64,000 nt of DNA, from positions 3,538,900-3,602,899 of the forward strand of contig NZ_CP047593.1 in assembly GCF_009905215.1 (NCBI RefSeq), given 5' to 3'. The position numbers and the translations under genes are program-made. The DNA comes from Tichowtungia aerotolerans (lineage in GTDB: Bacteria > Verrucomicrobiota > Kiritimatiellia > Kiritimatiellales > Tichowtungiaceae). The notes beneath the pieces were generated by a model, which had not been told where the DNA came from, ran no database searches, and saw only the letters and a list, made by a program, of their open reading frames with translations. The first letter of the stretch is position 1. Every line of letters begins with the position of its first letter. Below, piece by piece: positions 34,970 through 45,241 of this stretch.

Positions 34970-35823
34970 TTCAAAAACCTGTTCTGATGTAGAATCCGGT
35001 CACGCTGACCAGCGGCATCTTCAAGCCATTGGCGAATATCATTGCTGTCGCCCTTGCGCAGAATGGCAATAAGCCCCTGCAGTTCCTCGTGAAAGTGATC
35101 CAGCTCCGCTTCGAGCGCGGCGCGGTTGGTGTCAATAATGTCCACCCACATATCGGCCGATCCGGAAGCCACCCGAGAGGTGTCCTTAAAACCGGTTCCG
35201 CAAAAATCAGCTTTTTCGACACCGACCGAACGAGCCAGCGCAGCCGCCACCATATGCGGAAGATGACTGGTCGACGCCAGCGTTGCATCGTGTTGTTCGG
35301 CGGACATTTCAACCACTTCCGACCCAACGCATTTCCAAAGATTGGAAACTTTATCTTTTGCAGCAGCAGGTGTTTTGTCGGTCGGACAAACCACCGCCAG
35401 ACGGCCTTCATATAAATCCGGACTCCCGGCCATTACGCCGGTTTTTTCAGATCCGGCGATCGGGTGCGATCCGATAAAACAGGCGCCGCTATTCGCAAAA
35501 CAAGCCTCCATAACAGAAATCAGGTCCGTCTTGGTGCTGCCGACGTCCGTCACAACCGCGCCGGGCTCCAGCGCCGGAACAATGGCTTTTGCGAGTTCAG
35601 CAATCGTCCAGATCGGAACACAGATGACCACCAGATCCGCACCGGAAACCGCTTCCGCCGGATCCGTATACGCCGCATCCACAGCCCCCAACTCCAGCGC
35701 CTCTTCGCAGGTTTCTCTGCGTCGAGCATAGCCTTGAATGCATACCGAAACCCCGCGCTTCTTCAGCGCGAGGCCTAGCGAAGAGCCCATCAGCCCCAGT
35801 CCAATAATTGAAAGTGTTTTCAT
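34966..35823 (-). CDS. tyrA: prephenate dehydrogenase
   Basis: 285 aa from the ATG of MKTLSIIGLGLMGSSLGLAL, a canonical NAD-binding start. Conserved features include ADLVVICVPIWTIAEL, VTDVGSTKTDLISVME, FIGSHPIAGSEKTGVMAG (prephenate-binding His/Ser region) and STSHLPHMVAAALA. It converts prephenate to 4-hydroxyphenylpyruvate for tyrosine. The reading frame extends upstream to 36237, but that part has no homology features and would overlap the divergent binding-protein gene. Palindrome copies lie inside it (35332) and 40 bp upstream (35863). Confidence 0.93.
   Translation of the reverse strand: MKTLSIIGLGLMGSSLGLALKKRGVSVCIQGYARRRETCEEALELGAVDAAYTDPAEAVSGADLVVICVPIWTIAELAKAIVPALEPGAVVTDVGSTKTDLISVMEACFANSGACFIGSHPIAGSEKTGVMAGSPDLYEGRLAVVCPTDKTPAAAKDKVSNLWKCVGSEVVEMSAEQHDATLASTSHLPHMVAAALARSVGVEKADFCGTGFKDTSRVASGSADMWVDIIDTNRAALEAELDHFHEELQGLIAILRKGDSNDIRQWLEDAAGQRDRILHQNRFLK
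35332..35348. repeat. dispersed palindrome, intragenic copy
   Basis: TTTCCAA-AGA-TTGGAAA, perfect 7-bp arms, inside tyrA; in frame Ser-Asn-Leu-Trp-Lys. Confidence 0.85.
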
Positions 35824-35862
35824 TCGTTTATCTGAAATCCTGAACCTAATCTTTCGGTTGTT

Positions 35863-35879
35863 TTTCCAAAGATTGGAAA
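35863..35879. repeat. dispersed palindrome upstream of tyrA
   Basis: TTTCCAA-AGA-TTGGAAA, perfect 7-bp arms, in the 173-bp gap between divergent tyrA and the solute-binding-protein gene. It is in the region where tyrA leader or promoter signals should lie, and it is identical to the copy inside tyrA. Confidence 0.85.
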
Positions 35880-35996
35880 GTTCTACCCGTTTTCTCCGAA
35901 CAAGAAAAGCGCAAGGCCCCGAATTCTGAATCGCTGATCTTTGAAAAATGGAATTAAACTTGAATCGAACCAGTGATGGGAGCAGGATTTCGGGAT

Positions 35997-37313
35997 ATGT
36001 GTCGTTTCCAGAAAGTTCGCTTACGGTCTCTGCTGTACAGCCTGACATTGCTTCTTCAGGCAGGAGAAATAAGCACTGCTCCGACCGGAAAGCCGGCATT
36101 GCGCTGGGAGGGACACTGGAAAGGTGAAGGCCTCCGTGAACAACTGGTCGTGGAAGTTCTGGAAGATTTTCGTTATCTGCACCAGGACATTGATGTGCAG
36201 TTTTCTTTCGCCAAGGATGTACTTCCGGAAAAAACACAGGACCATCAGTCCAGATTTATTGCCGACATGATCCGCTCCGGAACTAATTCATGGGATGTTA
36301 TCTGGCTGGATTCGGTCATCTATCAAAAGGTGTCCGTTCTGCTGGATGACCCGCTCTGGGGAAAAAAACACCTGATGGATTTCTCCCCTGTTCGGAAAAT
36401 CAGGGATGCCCACCGCCCCGAACTTCTGCAAAGCCCGGACTTCTGCGAATCAACGGGAGGTCTTCTTACCGGCCCGTACATCGAAGGATTTCTGTACTGC
36501 ACATGGTACAATGCAGAGCTGGCTGGCCAACTCGGTCTGAACATTAAAAAAGAAGAAATGAGCCTCGAAGACCTGCTCGAATATCTTCGATGTGTTAACG
36601 CGTTCAATACGTCTGCCGACCAACCGATTTCCGCGTTTGCTGATTTCAGCCGATCCGGATCGTTCGCCCGACTGACACATAATCTGTTTCTCTCCACAAA
36701 TCCGGATCTCTCTTCCCCGGCCAGCGTTTCCAATTCTCTGAAGGAAATACTGTATGCCCTGGAAGCAATTGGTCGGCAGAACCCGGTCCAACATCAAAAA
36801 AACCTGCAGTGGGAAGATGCGGCACGGCTGCTGGCAGAAAACCGGGCACTGTTTCTGTTCGATTCCACATGGCGCTACAGTGCTTTTCAGGCATTCTCTC
36901 CGGACTTAACAAAAAAACTCCGTCTGGCCCAGATGCCAGGAATCCAGAAGCAGAAGTTCTACTGCGGAGGGTTCATGCCGGCATGGGCGGTCATGAAAAA
37001 CAGTCCGGCGAAAGAGGCGGCAACCCAACTCATGGAATTCTGGAGCAAACCGGAAATTGTGGAAAAATGGACCCGGTACTCAAAAATGCCGAGCGGAATG
37101 GTCGGAAGCCTCTACGATCCAGAGTACGGGAACGACTCGTTTGCCGCCTTTCAGCGAACACTGATGCAGGGGCGTGTCCTCCGCCGCGACTTTTTTGCAC
37201 AGCAGCAAACCAACCGATCCATCTATCCGATTCTGCGCTATATTGATGACCTGATCTATGGGCAAATCACTGCTGATGACGCAATCGAACACATGAAAGG
37301 TGTGTCTAAGTGA
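35997..37313 (+). CDS. extracellular solute-binding protein (family 1-like)
   Basis: About 438 aa. A short hydrophobic N-terminus ([14 protein letters not shown]) acts as a probable signal. The mature part has features of ABC-type sugar-binding proteins: [71 protein letters not shown] and [18 protein letters not shown]. No permease or ATPase follows; instead the stop overlaps a hybrid histidine kinase gene (GTGA). A role as the periplasmic sensing subunit of that kinase is therefore more likely than transport. ATG 35997 was preferred over upstream GTG/ATG codons because AGGA precedes it. Confidence 0.82.
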   Translation: MCRFQKVRLRSLLYSLTLLLQAGEISTAPTGKPALRWEGHWKGEGLREQLVVEVLEDFRYLHQDIDVQFSFAKDVLPEKTQDHQSRFIADMIRSGTNSWDVIWLDSVIYQKVSVLLDDPLWGKKHLMDFSPVRKIRDAHRPELLQSPDFCESTGGLLTGPYIEGFLYCTWYNAELAGQLGLNIKKEEMSLEDLLEYLRCVNAFNTSADQPISAFADFSRSGSFARLTHNLFLSTNPDLSSPASVSNSLKEILYALEAIGRQNPVQHQKNLQWEDAARLLAENRALFLFDSTWRYSAFQAFSPDLTKKLRLAQMPGIQKQKFYCGGFMPAWAVMKNSPAKEAATQLMEFWSKPEIVEKWTRYSKMPSGMVGSLYDPEYGNDSFAAFQRTLMQGRVLRRDFFAQQQTNRSIYPILRYIDDLIYGQITADDAIEHMKGVSK

Positions 37314-39202
37314 AATATTCGTTCCCAACCCTTGCCTTTAAACTGGGGATCGCGGTTTTTCTGACCGCAGCGATCACATTTTCAGGCCTGGCCATCTATT
37401 TTTCACAATTGTTCTCTAAACAAATTGAGCACTGGCTTATCCAGCAGGCCGCCATTCCCGGTACGCTGATGAGCCAAAGCACCCTTCCATACAACACCGC
37501 CAGAGACGCCGGGTCGCTTTCCGCGTTAATCGGAGAACAGGTTCTTTTTGCATCTGTGACCCGAGCCGACAATCAGGTTTATTACTGCTCCGAGCGCGAA
37601 AACGAAGGAAAAGTTTCAGACAAGCTGACACAACACGCCCAGCATTCCAAAACAACATCCTGGTGGCATCGAACTTCAAAAGGACACATCCACATTTTTA
37701 CCCCTTTATTTTCCGAAGGACGTTATCTGGGCGGGCTTTACATGGAAATTGATTCCAAACACACATTGGCCAGAAAAAGACAGATTACCCTCTCTTTTAT
37801 AACAGGTGGGCTGTGCTGTATTCTGGCCACCACCATGGTCGGGGCGTTTTTCATCCGACGGCTGACGATGCCCCGTATCCAGTCAGCCATCCAGTGCCTG
37901 GAAACCGTCGCTCAGGGACATTACAGTGCCCGACTCGCTGAACAGCACCCCGACGAACTGGGGGCTCTGGAACGCGGCATCAACCGCGCAGCCCGCCAAT
38001 TGGAAGAGCGACAGCTTTTTGATGATAAACTCAACAAGGAACTAACCTCTGCGAAAGAAGCTGCGGAACAGGCGAACCGAAGTAAAAGTGAATTTCTTGC
38101 CAACATGTCCCATGAGATCCGTACTCCAATGAACGGCATCATCGGGATGACTCAAATTATGGAGGACATGAATCCGACTCCCGAACAGGAGGAGTGCCTG
38201 CAGACGATTGCCACCTCTGCAAACAGCCTGATGGCAATTATTAACGATATCCTTGACCTCTCCAGAATTGAGATGGGCAAACTGGAATTGAAAAACGAAA
38301 GGGTCTGCATTCGCGAACTGCTGAACGAACTCCGCCTGTTTTTCACTCCGATAACGACGAAGAAAGGACTGAAACTGTACATTACCTGCGACGACTCGGT
38401 CCCAATAAATATACGCAATGATGAAAACTGTCTTCGGCAGGTTCTGATCAATCTGATCGCCAACGCCATCAAATTCACCCATCAAGGCTATGTGGCGGTT
38501 GATCTGAAGACTTCGCATAAAGATAAGGACCTGTGCACTCTGGATTTTTACATTCAGGACACGGGTATTGGCATCAGCAAAGAAGCTCAGAAGGTCATTT
38601 TCAAAGAATTCACTCAGGCTGACGGTTCTCACACCCGCAAATATGGTGGAACAGGGCTGGGACTATCCATCTCCCGCAGAATTGTTGAAAAAATGGGAGG
38701 AACTCTTTCCATCAGCAGTGAGCCGGGCAACGGAGCTGTTTTTTCTTTTTCAATTCAGGTTCCAATCGATCACTCCCCGGAAAAAGAAGTGCCGAGAAAA
38801 CAGAACGTGGCAACATGCAGCCCCAGCCATGCATTCCGCATCCTGGTTGTTGAAGATAATCTGCTGAATCGCAAAGTCATCGAAAAAATGCTTCAGCAGG
38901 CAGACATTCAATTTGAAACGGCAGCCAACGGCGTCGACGCCGTTGAAAAAATCGGCAGCCAGCAGCCCGCCGGATACGACATGATCCTGATGGATATTCA
39001 GATGCCGGTCATGGACGGATTGGAAGCCACACAGATCATCCGGAAAAGCCATCCGAACCTCCCAATTGTCGCCCTGACCGCTCATGCCATGAAAGGCGAC
39101 CGGAAAAAATTCATCCAGACCGGCATGAATGATTACCTTCCTAAACCAATCCGCAAAGAAGACCTGCTGGAAATTCTGAGCCGCTATACCGCGCATGCCT
39201 AA
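37310..39202 (+). CDS. hybrid sensor histidine kinase
   Basis: 630 aa, GTG start overlapping the binding-protein stop (GTGA). TM1 is at about 12-32, an extracytoplasmic sensor at 33-158, TM2 at 160-182, then a HAMP-like linker. HisKA has [16 protein letters not shown] with His268. The HATPase boxes are [18 protein letters not shown] and [11 protein letters not shown]. The C-terminal receiver (about 508-630) has ILVVEDN, the phospho-acceptor Asp562 in [11 protein letters not shown], a Thr in ALTAHA and the conserved Lys in YLPKP. No HPt domain or DNA-binding response regulator is next to it. With the binding protein this resembles LuxPQ-like signalling. Confidence 0.93.
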   Translation: MKYSFPTLAFKLGIAVFLTAAITFSGLAIYFSQLFSKQIEHWLIQQAAIPGTLMSQSTLPYNTARDAGSLSALIGEQVLFASVTRADNQVYYCSERENEGKVSDKLTQHAQHSKTTSWWHRTSKGHIHIFTPLFSEGRYLGGLYMEIDSKHTLARKRQITLSFITGGLCCILATTMVGAFFIRRLTMPRIQSAIQCLETVAQGHYSARLAEQHPDELGALERGINRAARQLEERQLFDDKLNKELTSAKEAAEQANRSKSEFLANMSHEIRTPMNGIIGMTQIMEDMNPTPEQEECLQTIATSANSLMAIINDILDLSRIEMGKLELKNERVCIRELLNELRLFFTPITTKKGLKLYITCDDSVPINIRNDENCLRQVLINLIANAIKFTHQGYVAVDLKTSHKDKDLCTLDFYIQDTGIGISKEAQKVIFKEFTQADGSHTRKYGGTGLGLSISRRIVEKMGGTLSISSEPGNGAVFSFSIQVPIDHSPEKEVPRKQNVATCSPSHAFRILVVEDNLLNRKVIEKMLQQADIQFETAANGVDAVEKIGSQQPAGYDMILMDIQMPVMDGLEATQIIRKSHPNLPIVALTAHAMKGDRKKFIQTGMNDYLPKPIRKEDLLEILSRYTAHA

Positions 39203-39211
39203 CATGCGCGG
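39189..39211. terminator. stem-loop between convergent genes
   Basis: CCGCGCATG / CATGCGCGG, perfect 9-bp arms around a 5-nt loop, spanning the kinase stop codon and lying 10 bp from the ClpC stop. There is no long T-run on either strand, so it may be an RNA 3'-end hairpin rather than an intrinsic terminator. Confidence 0.5.
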
Positions 39212-39220
39212 CAAACAACA

Positions 39221-41677
39221 TTACTGCACAAAGGTCAGTTTGTCTTTCCCGGCGCGAACACTGACCGGTTTACCCGACTCCAGCTCACCGCGCAGAATCG
39301 CCTCAGCCATCGGATCTTCCAGATGCCGCTCAACAGCCCGACGCAGCTGGCGTGCACCATAGGCCTTATCAAACCCTTTCTGGATCAGAAATTCCTTGGC
39401 CTTCGGAGCAATGGTCAGTTTGATTTTTCGAGCTTCCACCCGTTCCTGAACACGGCTGACTTCGAGATCGAGAATCACTTCGATATCCTTCACGGTCAGC
39501 TGACGGAAGACGATGATATCATCAAGGCGATTGACCAGTTCCGGTTTAAAGGTGTCTTTACAGGCAGTCATCATCACCTTTTTGAGCTTGTCGTAGTCAT
39601 CTTCTTCACTTTCCGGAGCGAAACCAAGCCCGCCCTTGGCAACATGGGTGGCACCGACGTTTGAGGTCATGATGACGATCGTATTACGGAAATCGACGCT
39701 GCGACCGAGGCTGTCGGTCAAACGGCCTTCCTCAAGAATCTGAAGCATCATGTGCATCACATCCGGGTGCGCTTTTTCGATTTCGTCGAACAGAACGACG
39801 GAATACGGACGACGCCGGACACGCTCAGTAAGCTGACCGCCCTCTTCGTGCCCGACATATCCGGGCGGCGAACCGACCAGACGCGACGCCGAGAATTTTT
39901 CCATGTATTCAGACATATCGATCTGAATCAGCGCATCGGGATCGTCAAACATAAAGCGGGCCAGCTCTTTAGCCAGCATGGTTTTACCAACCCCGGTCGG
40001 GCCCAGGAATGCAAACGAACCGATCGGACGTTTGGGATCTTTGAGCTCGGCACGTGAGCGACGCAGCGCCCGGCTGATTGCAGAAACCGCTTCGTTCTGA
40101 CCAATCACAATCTTCTCGATCTGCTCTTCCATCTTGAGCAGCTTGGCCAGCGCCTGTTCGCCCATTTTATCAACCGGAACTCCGGTCCATTTGGAGACGA
40201 CCACGCGAATATCCTCTTCCTCCACAACGGAAATGTTTTCCTGCTGTTCGGTTTCCCAGGCCTTCTTCGCCGCTTCAAGCTCTTCTTTGGCTTTGCGTTC
40301 GGCATCCCGGTGCGCAGCAGCGTCTTCAAATTTCTGCTCGCGAATCGCAATATCCTTCTGCTCCTGAGCTTCTTTAAGACGAGTGCGGATTTCCTGAAAT
40401 TCCGGCGGCTTCACCATATTGGCGATATGGCCGCGCGCACCGGCTTCATCGATCAGGTCAATCGCTTTGTCGGGCAGGAAGCGGTCCGGCAGATAGCGCG
40501 CGGCCAGCTTGGTGGCAGCCTCAAGCGCTTCGTCCGTAATTTTAGCGTGATGATGCTCCTCATATTTCACGCGCAGCCCTTTCAGGATCTGGATTGTTTC
40601 CTCAATGGTCGGCTCATTGACCATTACCGTTTGGAAACGACGTTCCAGCGCGGCATCCTTTTCAATCGATTTGCGATATTCATTCAGCGTCGTGGCACCG
40701 ATACACTGCAGTTCCCCGCGAGAAAGTGCCGGTTTGATAATATTGGCCGCATCCATGGTTCCTTCCGCCGAACCGGCCCCAACGATCGTGTGCAGCTCAT
40801 CAAGGAACAGCAGGACATTGCCGGTCTTCTTAATCTCGTCCATTACCGCCTTAATACGCTCCTCGAACTGCCCGCGGTATTTGGTTCCGGCAACCATCAG
40901 AGCCAGGTCCAGAGTAATCACTTTCTTCTCCGCCAGAATCTGCGGAACCGTTCCGTCGGCAATCGACTGGGCAAGCCCCTCTGCGATAGCGGTCTTACCG
41001 ACACCGGCCTCTCCGAGCAGAACGGGATTGTTTTTCGTACGACGGCAGAGAATCTGGATGACACGCTCAATCTCGCTGTGACGGCCAATGACCGGGTCGA
41101 GCTCATTTTTTCTGGCCAGCTCAGTCAGGTCGCGCCCAAACGCATTCAGGGCCGGAGTTTTAAGCTCCTTACCGTCCGCACCCGTCGCCGGAGATCCGTA
41201 CGGAGGCGCTTCTTCTTCGCCTCCCTGCATGGACCCGTCGTAGTCCGGATCCAGCATCGCCATAATTTCTTCGCGGGCCTCGTCGAGATCAACCCCCATA
41301 TTTTCAAGTACCCGGGCGGCAATTCCTTCACCTTCGCGCAAAAGCCCCAGCAGGATATGCTCGGTGCCGACATAACTGTGACTCAGCGAACGCGCCTCGC
41401 TGGTAGCGAGCGCCAGAACTTTTTTTGCCCGCGGAGTAAACGGAATATTGCCGGTCATTTTTGTGTCGCCGCCGACACCAACCGCCTTCTCGACCTCCAT
41501 GCGCAGCCCCTGCAGATCGATTCCAAGAGACTGAAGTGCACTCACAGCTACGCCGCTGCCCAGCGCCACCAGTCCCAGCAGGATATGCTCGGTACCGACA
41601 TAATTATGATTGAACTGCTCCGCTTCCTTGCGCGCCAAATGCAGGACTCGCTGTGCTCTCGGGGTGAAATTTTCCAT
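39221..41677 (-). CDS. clpC: ATP-dependent Clp protease ATPase subunit ClpC
   Basis: 818 aa. Two N-terminal Clp repeats ([17 protein letters not shown] and [16 protein letters not shown], each followed by [10 protein letters not shown]) precede AAA-1 (Walker [10 protein letters not shown], Walker [10 protein letters not shown]), a UVR-like middle region ([21 protein letters not shown]) and AAA-2 ([24 protein letters not shown]), then the Clp C-terminal D2-small domain. This is the ClpC arrangement, not ClpB, which has a longer coiled coil. It unfolds substrates for ClpP. It is a single gene convergent with the histidine kinase. Confidence 0.96.
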   Translation of the reverse strand: MENFTPRAQRVLHLARKEAEQFNHNYVGTEHILLGLVALGSGVAVSALQSLGIDLQGLRMEVEKAVGVGGDTKMTGNIPFTPRAKKVLALATSEARSLSHSYVGTEHILLGLLREGEGIAARVLENMGVDLDEAREEIMAMLDPDYDGSMQGGEEEAPPYGSPATGADGKELKTPALNAFGRDLTELARKNELDPVIGRHSEIERVIQILCRRTKNNPVLLGEAGVGKTAIAEGLAQSIADGTVPQILAEKKVITLDLALMVAGTKYRGQFEERIKAVMDEIKKTGNVLLFLDELHTIVGAGSAEGTMDAANIIKPALSRGELQCIGATTLNEYRKSIEKDAALERRFQTVMVNEPTIEETIQILKGLRVKYEEHHHAKITDEALEAATKLAARYLPDRFLPDKAIDLIDEAGARGHIANMVKPPEFQEIRTRLKEAQEQKDIAIREQKFEDAAAHRDAERKAKEELEAAKKAWETEQQENISVVEEEDIRVVVSKWTGVPVDKMGEQALAKLLKMEEQIEKIVIGQNEAVSAISRALRRSRAELKDPKRPIGSFAFLGPTGVGKTMLAKELARFMFDDPDALIQIDMSEYMEKFSASRLVGSPPGYVGHEEGGQLTERVRRRPYSVVLFDEIEKAHPDVMHMMLQILEEGRLTDSLGRSVDFRNTIVIMTSNVGATHVAKGGLGFAPESEEDDYDKLKKVMMTACKDTFKPELVNRLDDIIVFRQLTVKDIEVILDLEVSRVQERVEARKIKLTIAPKAKEFLIQKGFDKAYGARQLRRAVERHLEDPMAEAILRGELESGKPVSVRAGKDKLTFVQ

Positions 41678-41853
41678 ATCAATTCCTTATTAAAATTCTC
41701 AACGATTATTCCAGAAGCGGAATTGATTTCAAGCCGTACCGCTTGCTTTTCGTCCTAATAACGATTCTCTTGACGAACCATTAAAAAACTGTAGAACATA
41801 ATTATTTACAACTTTTACTTTAAAGACAAAATCAGCACTAATGGAGCAGTAAA
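41678..41853. promoter_or_regulatory. divergent intergenic region upstream of clpC
   Basis: 176 bp, AT-rich, between clpC and a plus-strand hypothetical gene. For the plus strand TTGACG followed at usual spacing by TAGAAC/ATAAT-like sequence before 41800 is a plausible promoter. I see no CIRCE-type inverted repeat for clpC. Confidence 0.4.
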
Positions 41854-42687
41854 ATGAAAAAAGAATGGCTCGGACTTGGATGTTTACTTTTACTTGTTGA
41901 AACAGGATTTACAGAACTCCCAACATCAAACGCTGCCCCCATCAATGAAAGTTATTCATCCTTGGAAATAAAAACCCACCAGCCCCGTCTTGCTGGAAAA
42001 GTTGTCGAAGTGCAATTCAATCGTATACTTTGCCTAAGACGAAACAAATCAGGAACTTATGAAGGATATATTCGCTGTTATGACCAAGATAATGATGGCG
42101 CGAGAGTTCGCTTTTCCGAAGAAGGACTCGGATATTTCTCAGAACTTTCATTTAAGGAGGCTGACCAGGGCGATACTTATGCTAAAGCGGGAAGGGCAGA
42201 TATCGGTGTTTATGTGTTGGTTCCCAAGCAGAACCCAAAACAGTTAATTGCGCTGGGGGACAAATGTTCAGAAAATGAAGACGGAATAGCCACGTACAGT
42301 TGGTCAGAGAAAACAAGACTCCCGGATGTAGAAGATTTAAAGGATATGGATGACTGGACGGTCTCGGAACTGGCTCTCTATGGACATCATGTGATTGGAC
42401 ATGAAGTTGAAATAACCTGTTGTTGCACAAGAGAAATAAAAAGTATTTCTTCTGAAAAGTATCAAACGTTTATCAACTCTGGATTCGGCCAACCAGATTT
42501 ACGCATTGAATTTTCCGGAAACGATGCTCTTGAACTGTTCGAAGAAATTCACGAAGAGGGAATCTACAGTGATAAAGAATTTACTTTCTACGCCCGAATT
42601 CAAGAAGGAGACTCCGGCGACATAAAACTTTTGGGATTAGGAACCCGCGCTCGGGGAAAAGGGATGGAGAGAACTTACCGATGGTAA
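41854..42687 (+). CDS. secreted protein of unknown function
   Basis: 277 aa with a signal peptide (KKEWLGLGCLLLLVETGFTE). The mature part looks like a mix of beta strands and acidic loops, without a family I recognise. It has a CCCTREIKSIS segment near residue 190 and two similar-looking halves with FSEEGLGYFSEL and FSGNDALELFEEI patterns, which may be a repeated OB-like domain. Its base composition is more AT-rich than its neighbours. It is a single gene between clpC and the corrinoid activator gene. Confidence 0.7.
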   Translation: MKKEWLGLGCLLLLVETGFTELPTSNAAPINESYSSLEIKTHQPRLAGKVVEVQFNRILCLRRNKSGTYEGYIRCYDQDNDGARVRFSEEGLGYFSELSFKEADQGDTYAKAGRADIGVYVLVPKQNPKQLIALGDKCSENEDGIATYSWSEKTRLPDVEDLKDMDDWTVSELALYGHHVIGHEVEITCCCTREIKSISSEKYQTFINSGFGQPDLRIEFSGNDALELFEEIHEEGIYSDKEFTFYARIQEGDSGDIKLLGLGTRARGKGMERTYRW

Positions 42688-42714
42688 ATAACAGCAGAAA
42701 AGCGTCTGACTCAC

Positions 42715-44391
42715 TCACACGGCAGTTCGCTGAAAAGTCTGAGGAAACTCATCCGGATCCATGTTCGGCAGCGCCATGGCGTCAATATAACGGTCATTGA
42801 ACTCAGCACACTTATTCAGATGCAATGCCGACGGTCTTCTCGACAGGTTCAGCAGCTCATCAAAAGCCACCGGAGAACCCAGCGCCGCATAGGCTCCGGC
42901 CAAAGAACCGTTGCCGATCACATCATAGGTTGAGAGCGGCAGTTCCGGCAGCAGACCGATGGTAATCGCATGTTCAATGCGCAGATGCGCAGCAAAGCCT
43001 CCAGCCAGCACCAGCCGCTGAACATCCTGCAATTCGCGCCCGGCTTCTGAGAGAATCGTACGAATACCGGCATAAACAGCGCCTTTGGCCTTTAAAATCT
43101 GGGACACATCGTACTCGGTAATCATTACCGGCTCATCCAGCGCCGATTCTTCCTGCGGCACCAGAATACAGGCATTCACCGTCATGCCGTGGCAGTCGAG
43201 CTGAACCAGGCGACCGGCCGCCCGCAGCCGATCGAGATCGAACCGCCCCATCATGTTCAGCAACCCGCTCTCAAAAGCCGTCGCCATAAAATCAATCGCC
43301 GCACTTCCGCACAGTCCGGATGCCGGGCCGCCGCCAATCACCTCAACATCCATTGAATCATCCGGATTGCAGATGACCTGCTCAATCACGCCATCGCCGG
43401 CGCGCGCACCGTGCAGCAGCCCCGCGCCCTCAAACGCCGGTCCGGCAGCCGTGGCCGTGGCAATCATCCGCCCGTCTTCCATCAGCACGATTTCACCGTT
43501 GGTGCCGATATCCACCAGCATTTCCACACCGCTGCCGGATGGAGCGCTGACATACAGGTCGGACACAACATCGCCTCCGACATATCCCGCAACCGCCGGA
43601 AGCAGACGTACCCGGGCATTCGGACAGCAATCCAGTCCGATTTCAGATGCAGGATGTTCCCGGAATACTTTCATCAACGGTTCAAACGGAATCGTGCCGA
43701 TACTCAGCGCGGACAGCCCGAGAACCAGATGGCTCATGACAGTATTGCCGGAAAAAACAATCTCAGTCACGCTGTCCAATCCCTGGAACTTTTCTTTCCA
43801 ATGCTCGGAAACTGCGGCTTCAAGTTTTTCAAACATTGGGAAAAGGGTCTCTGTGATGATGAGCTGACGAAGTTTTTCGACGTTTTCCGCTTCGCAGCAC
43901 AGCGCGATCCGCGCCGCCACATCAGTACCCAGCTCGATCTGGCGGTTATAGGCCGACTCGCGTGCCAGAATTTTTCCGGAGGAAAGCTCAACCAGCAGCG
44001 CGGCGACAGTCGTCGTGCCGATATCCACAGCAATCCCGAACTGCCCCTCGCAGCTTTCCAATGGCTGAAAAATGCTGCTGCGCTCAGAGTAGAAGTCCGC
44101 AGATGCACACTCGCCGATATTCAGAAGCGATCGTGCCGGAATCTCCACTTCGGTTGCCTCGGAAAGCACAGCGGCCTGACAGGCCCGAACCTCGGCCGGC
44201 GCATGCACGGTCTTCCCTCCGACGCCGACACGGCCGGAAACCAGCCTGACCGTACAGCCCCGGCATGCGCCCTGCCCGCCGCACTGCATATTGAGCGGAA
44301 ATCCCGCGTCAGCGGCAAGCTCGGCCAGCGTACGCTCAGAGCAACCCGCAATTTCTTTGCGGGTTCCGTTGGATCTGAAAACAAGTCTCAT
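42715..44391 (-). CDS. ASKHA-domain corrinoid activator (RACo/RamA-like) with 2Fe-2S domain
   Basis: 558 aa. An N-terminal plant-type ferredoxin domain has the Cys pattern CGGQGACRGC plus a later Cys (ACQAAV). A long ASKHA-type ATPase region follows (GIAVDIGTTTVAALLVELSSG; IVFSGNTVMSHLVLGLS; VDIGTNGEIVLM; AGGFAAHLRI). Proteins of this DUF4445-type family use ATP to reduce Co(II) corrinoid back to Co(I) for methyl transfer. The corrinoid protein is encoded 69 nt upstream on the same strand, with a terminator between them. No methyltransferase gene lies next to it. Confidence 0.9.
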   Translation of the reverse strand: MRLVFRSNGTRKEIAGCSERTLAELAADAGFPLNMQCGGQGACRGCTVRLVSGRVGVGGKTVHAPAEVRACQAAVLSEATEVEIPARSLLNIGECASADFYSERSSIFQPLESCEGQFGIAVDIGTTTVAALLVELSSGKILARESAYNRQIELGTDVAARIALCCEAENVEKLRQLIITETLFPMFEKLEAAVSEHWKEKFQGLDSVTEIVFSGNTVMSHLVLGLSALSIGTIPFEPLMKVFREHPASEIGLDCCPNARVRLLPAVAGYVGGDVVSDLYVSAPSGSGVEMLVDIGTNGEIVLMEDGRMIATATAAGPAFEGAGLLHGARAGDGVIEQVICNPDDSMDVEVIGGGPASGLCGSAAIDFMATAFESGLLNMMGRFDLDRLRAAGRLVQLDCHGMTVNACILVPQEESALDEPVMITEYDVSQILKAKGAVYAGIRTILSEAGRELQDVQRLVLAGGFAAHLRIEHAITIGLLPELPLSTYDVIGNGSLAGAYAALGSPVAFDELLNLSRRPSALHLNKCAEFNDRYIDAMALPNMDPDEFPQTFQRTAV

Positions 44392-44407
44392 TAGGAAAGG
44401 TCCGGAC

Positions 44408-44434
44408 CGAAAAAAAGCGCCCCGCTTTTTTCGG
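44408..44434 (-). terminator. terminator between corrinoid protein and activator genes
   Basis: Perfect hairpin AAAAAAGCG-GGG-CGCTTTTTT on the minus strand, ending in a T-run, 17 nt before the activator ATG. It could set a lower level of the activator relative to the corrinoid protein, or act as an attenuator. Confidence 0.75.
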
Positions 44435-44460
44435 GATGCTTTATAAAGAAAACCGTGGCG

Positions 44461-45084
44461 TTACGCCAGCGCCTGTTCCACGGACGTCACCGCTTCGTTG
44501 GCATCGCTGGAGTATCCATCGGCACCGATTTCATCGGCATATTCCTGAGTAACCGGTGCCCCGCCAATCAGGATTTTCACAGACGAACCTTTGCCTTTAA
44601 AGTGATCCACGATCTCTTTCATGTACGGCATAGTGGTCGTCAGCAACGCACTGAGCATGATCACCTGTGCACCGTTATCAACGGCCTCTTCAAATTTGGA
44701 AACATCACAGTCCACACCCAGGTCCATCACTTCGTATCCGGCACCTTTGACCATCATGGCAACCAGGTTTTTACCGATATCGTGCAGATCTCCTTTCACG
44801 GTTCCGATAGCCACTTTCCCGAGCGGTTCATGGCCGGTGTCGGCAAGCAGCGGATCAATCAGATCGAGCCCGGACTGCATCGCACGGGCGGCAATCAGCA
44901 TTTCCGGCACATATACTTCGTTGCGGGTAAAACGATCGCCGATTTCGCGCATCGCGGGGATCATGGATTCCATCAGGATCTCTTCCACATTAGCCTTGGC
45001 ATCAATTTCTGCCTGCACGATTGCAATGACGTCTTTGCGCTTTCCTTTGATAATTGCATTAAACAACTCTTCGTTTCCGGCCAT
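44461..45084 (-). CDS. corrinoid (B12-binding) methyl-transfer protein
   Basis: 207 aa. An N-terminal helical cap (about 1-85, NAIIKGKRKDVIAIVQAEID) precedes a Rossmann-like B12 domain with the cobalt-ligand motif GTVKGDLHDIGKNLVAMM (DxHxxG). This is the MtbC/MtmC/MtaC-type two-domain corrinoid carrier that takes a methyl group from a substrate-specific methyltransferase. AGGAGATCTCC-like sequence precedes the ATG. It is followed by the activator gene, and a divergent PocR-AraC regulator gene lies upstream. Confidence 0.93.
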   Translation of the reverse strand: MAGNEELFNAIIKGKRKDVIAIVQAEIDAKANVEEILMESMIPAMREIGDRFTRNEVYVPEMLIAARAMQSGLDLIDPLLADTGHEPLGKVAIGTVKGDLHDIGKNLVAMMVKGAGYEVMDLGVDCDVSKFEEAVDNGAQVIMLSALLTTTMPYMKEIVDHFKGKGSSVKILIGGAPVTQEYADEIGADGYSSDANEAVTSVEQALA

Positions 45085-45241
45085 GGGAGATCTCCTTTTT
45101 TTTCAGAAAAACAACAGAAGCAATGTATGAAAAAAGGCGGACTTTAAATAGGTGTTTTCAAATTTATATATGACAATATTGCTGACACTGAGATAAAAAA
45201 TGCATAAAACAACAAATAGAGTGCACTTTTAAGGGATAAAT
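45085..45241. promoter_or_regulatory. divergent regulatory gap, corrinoid gene / pocR-type regulator
   Basis: 157 bp, strongly AT-rich, between the corrinoid protein and its probable regulator. It must contain both promoters and the AraC-type binding site. I see no cobalamin-riboswitch B12-box. Confidence 0.4.

Noticed and set aside
35824-36237. N-terminal extension of the tyrA reading frame
   Set aside because: The canonical NAD-binding start MKTLSIIGLGLMG begins at 35823; the extension overlaps the divergent binding-protein gene and includes a palindrome repeat.
40310-41758. 482-aa plus-strand open frame opposite clpC
   Set aside because: ClpC is unmistakable on the minus strand; the opposite frame has no family signature.
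45085-45241. Cobalamin riboswitch upstream of the corrinoid protein gene
   Set aside because: No B12-box or matching helices seen; the gap is short, AT-rich and shared with a divergent regulator gene.
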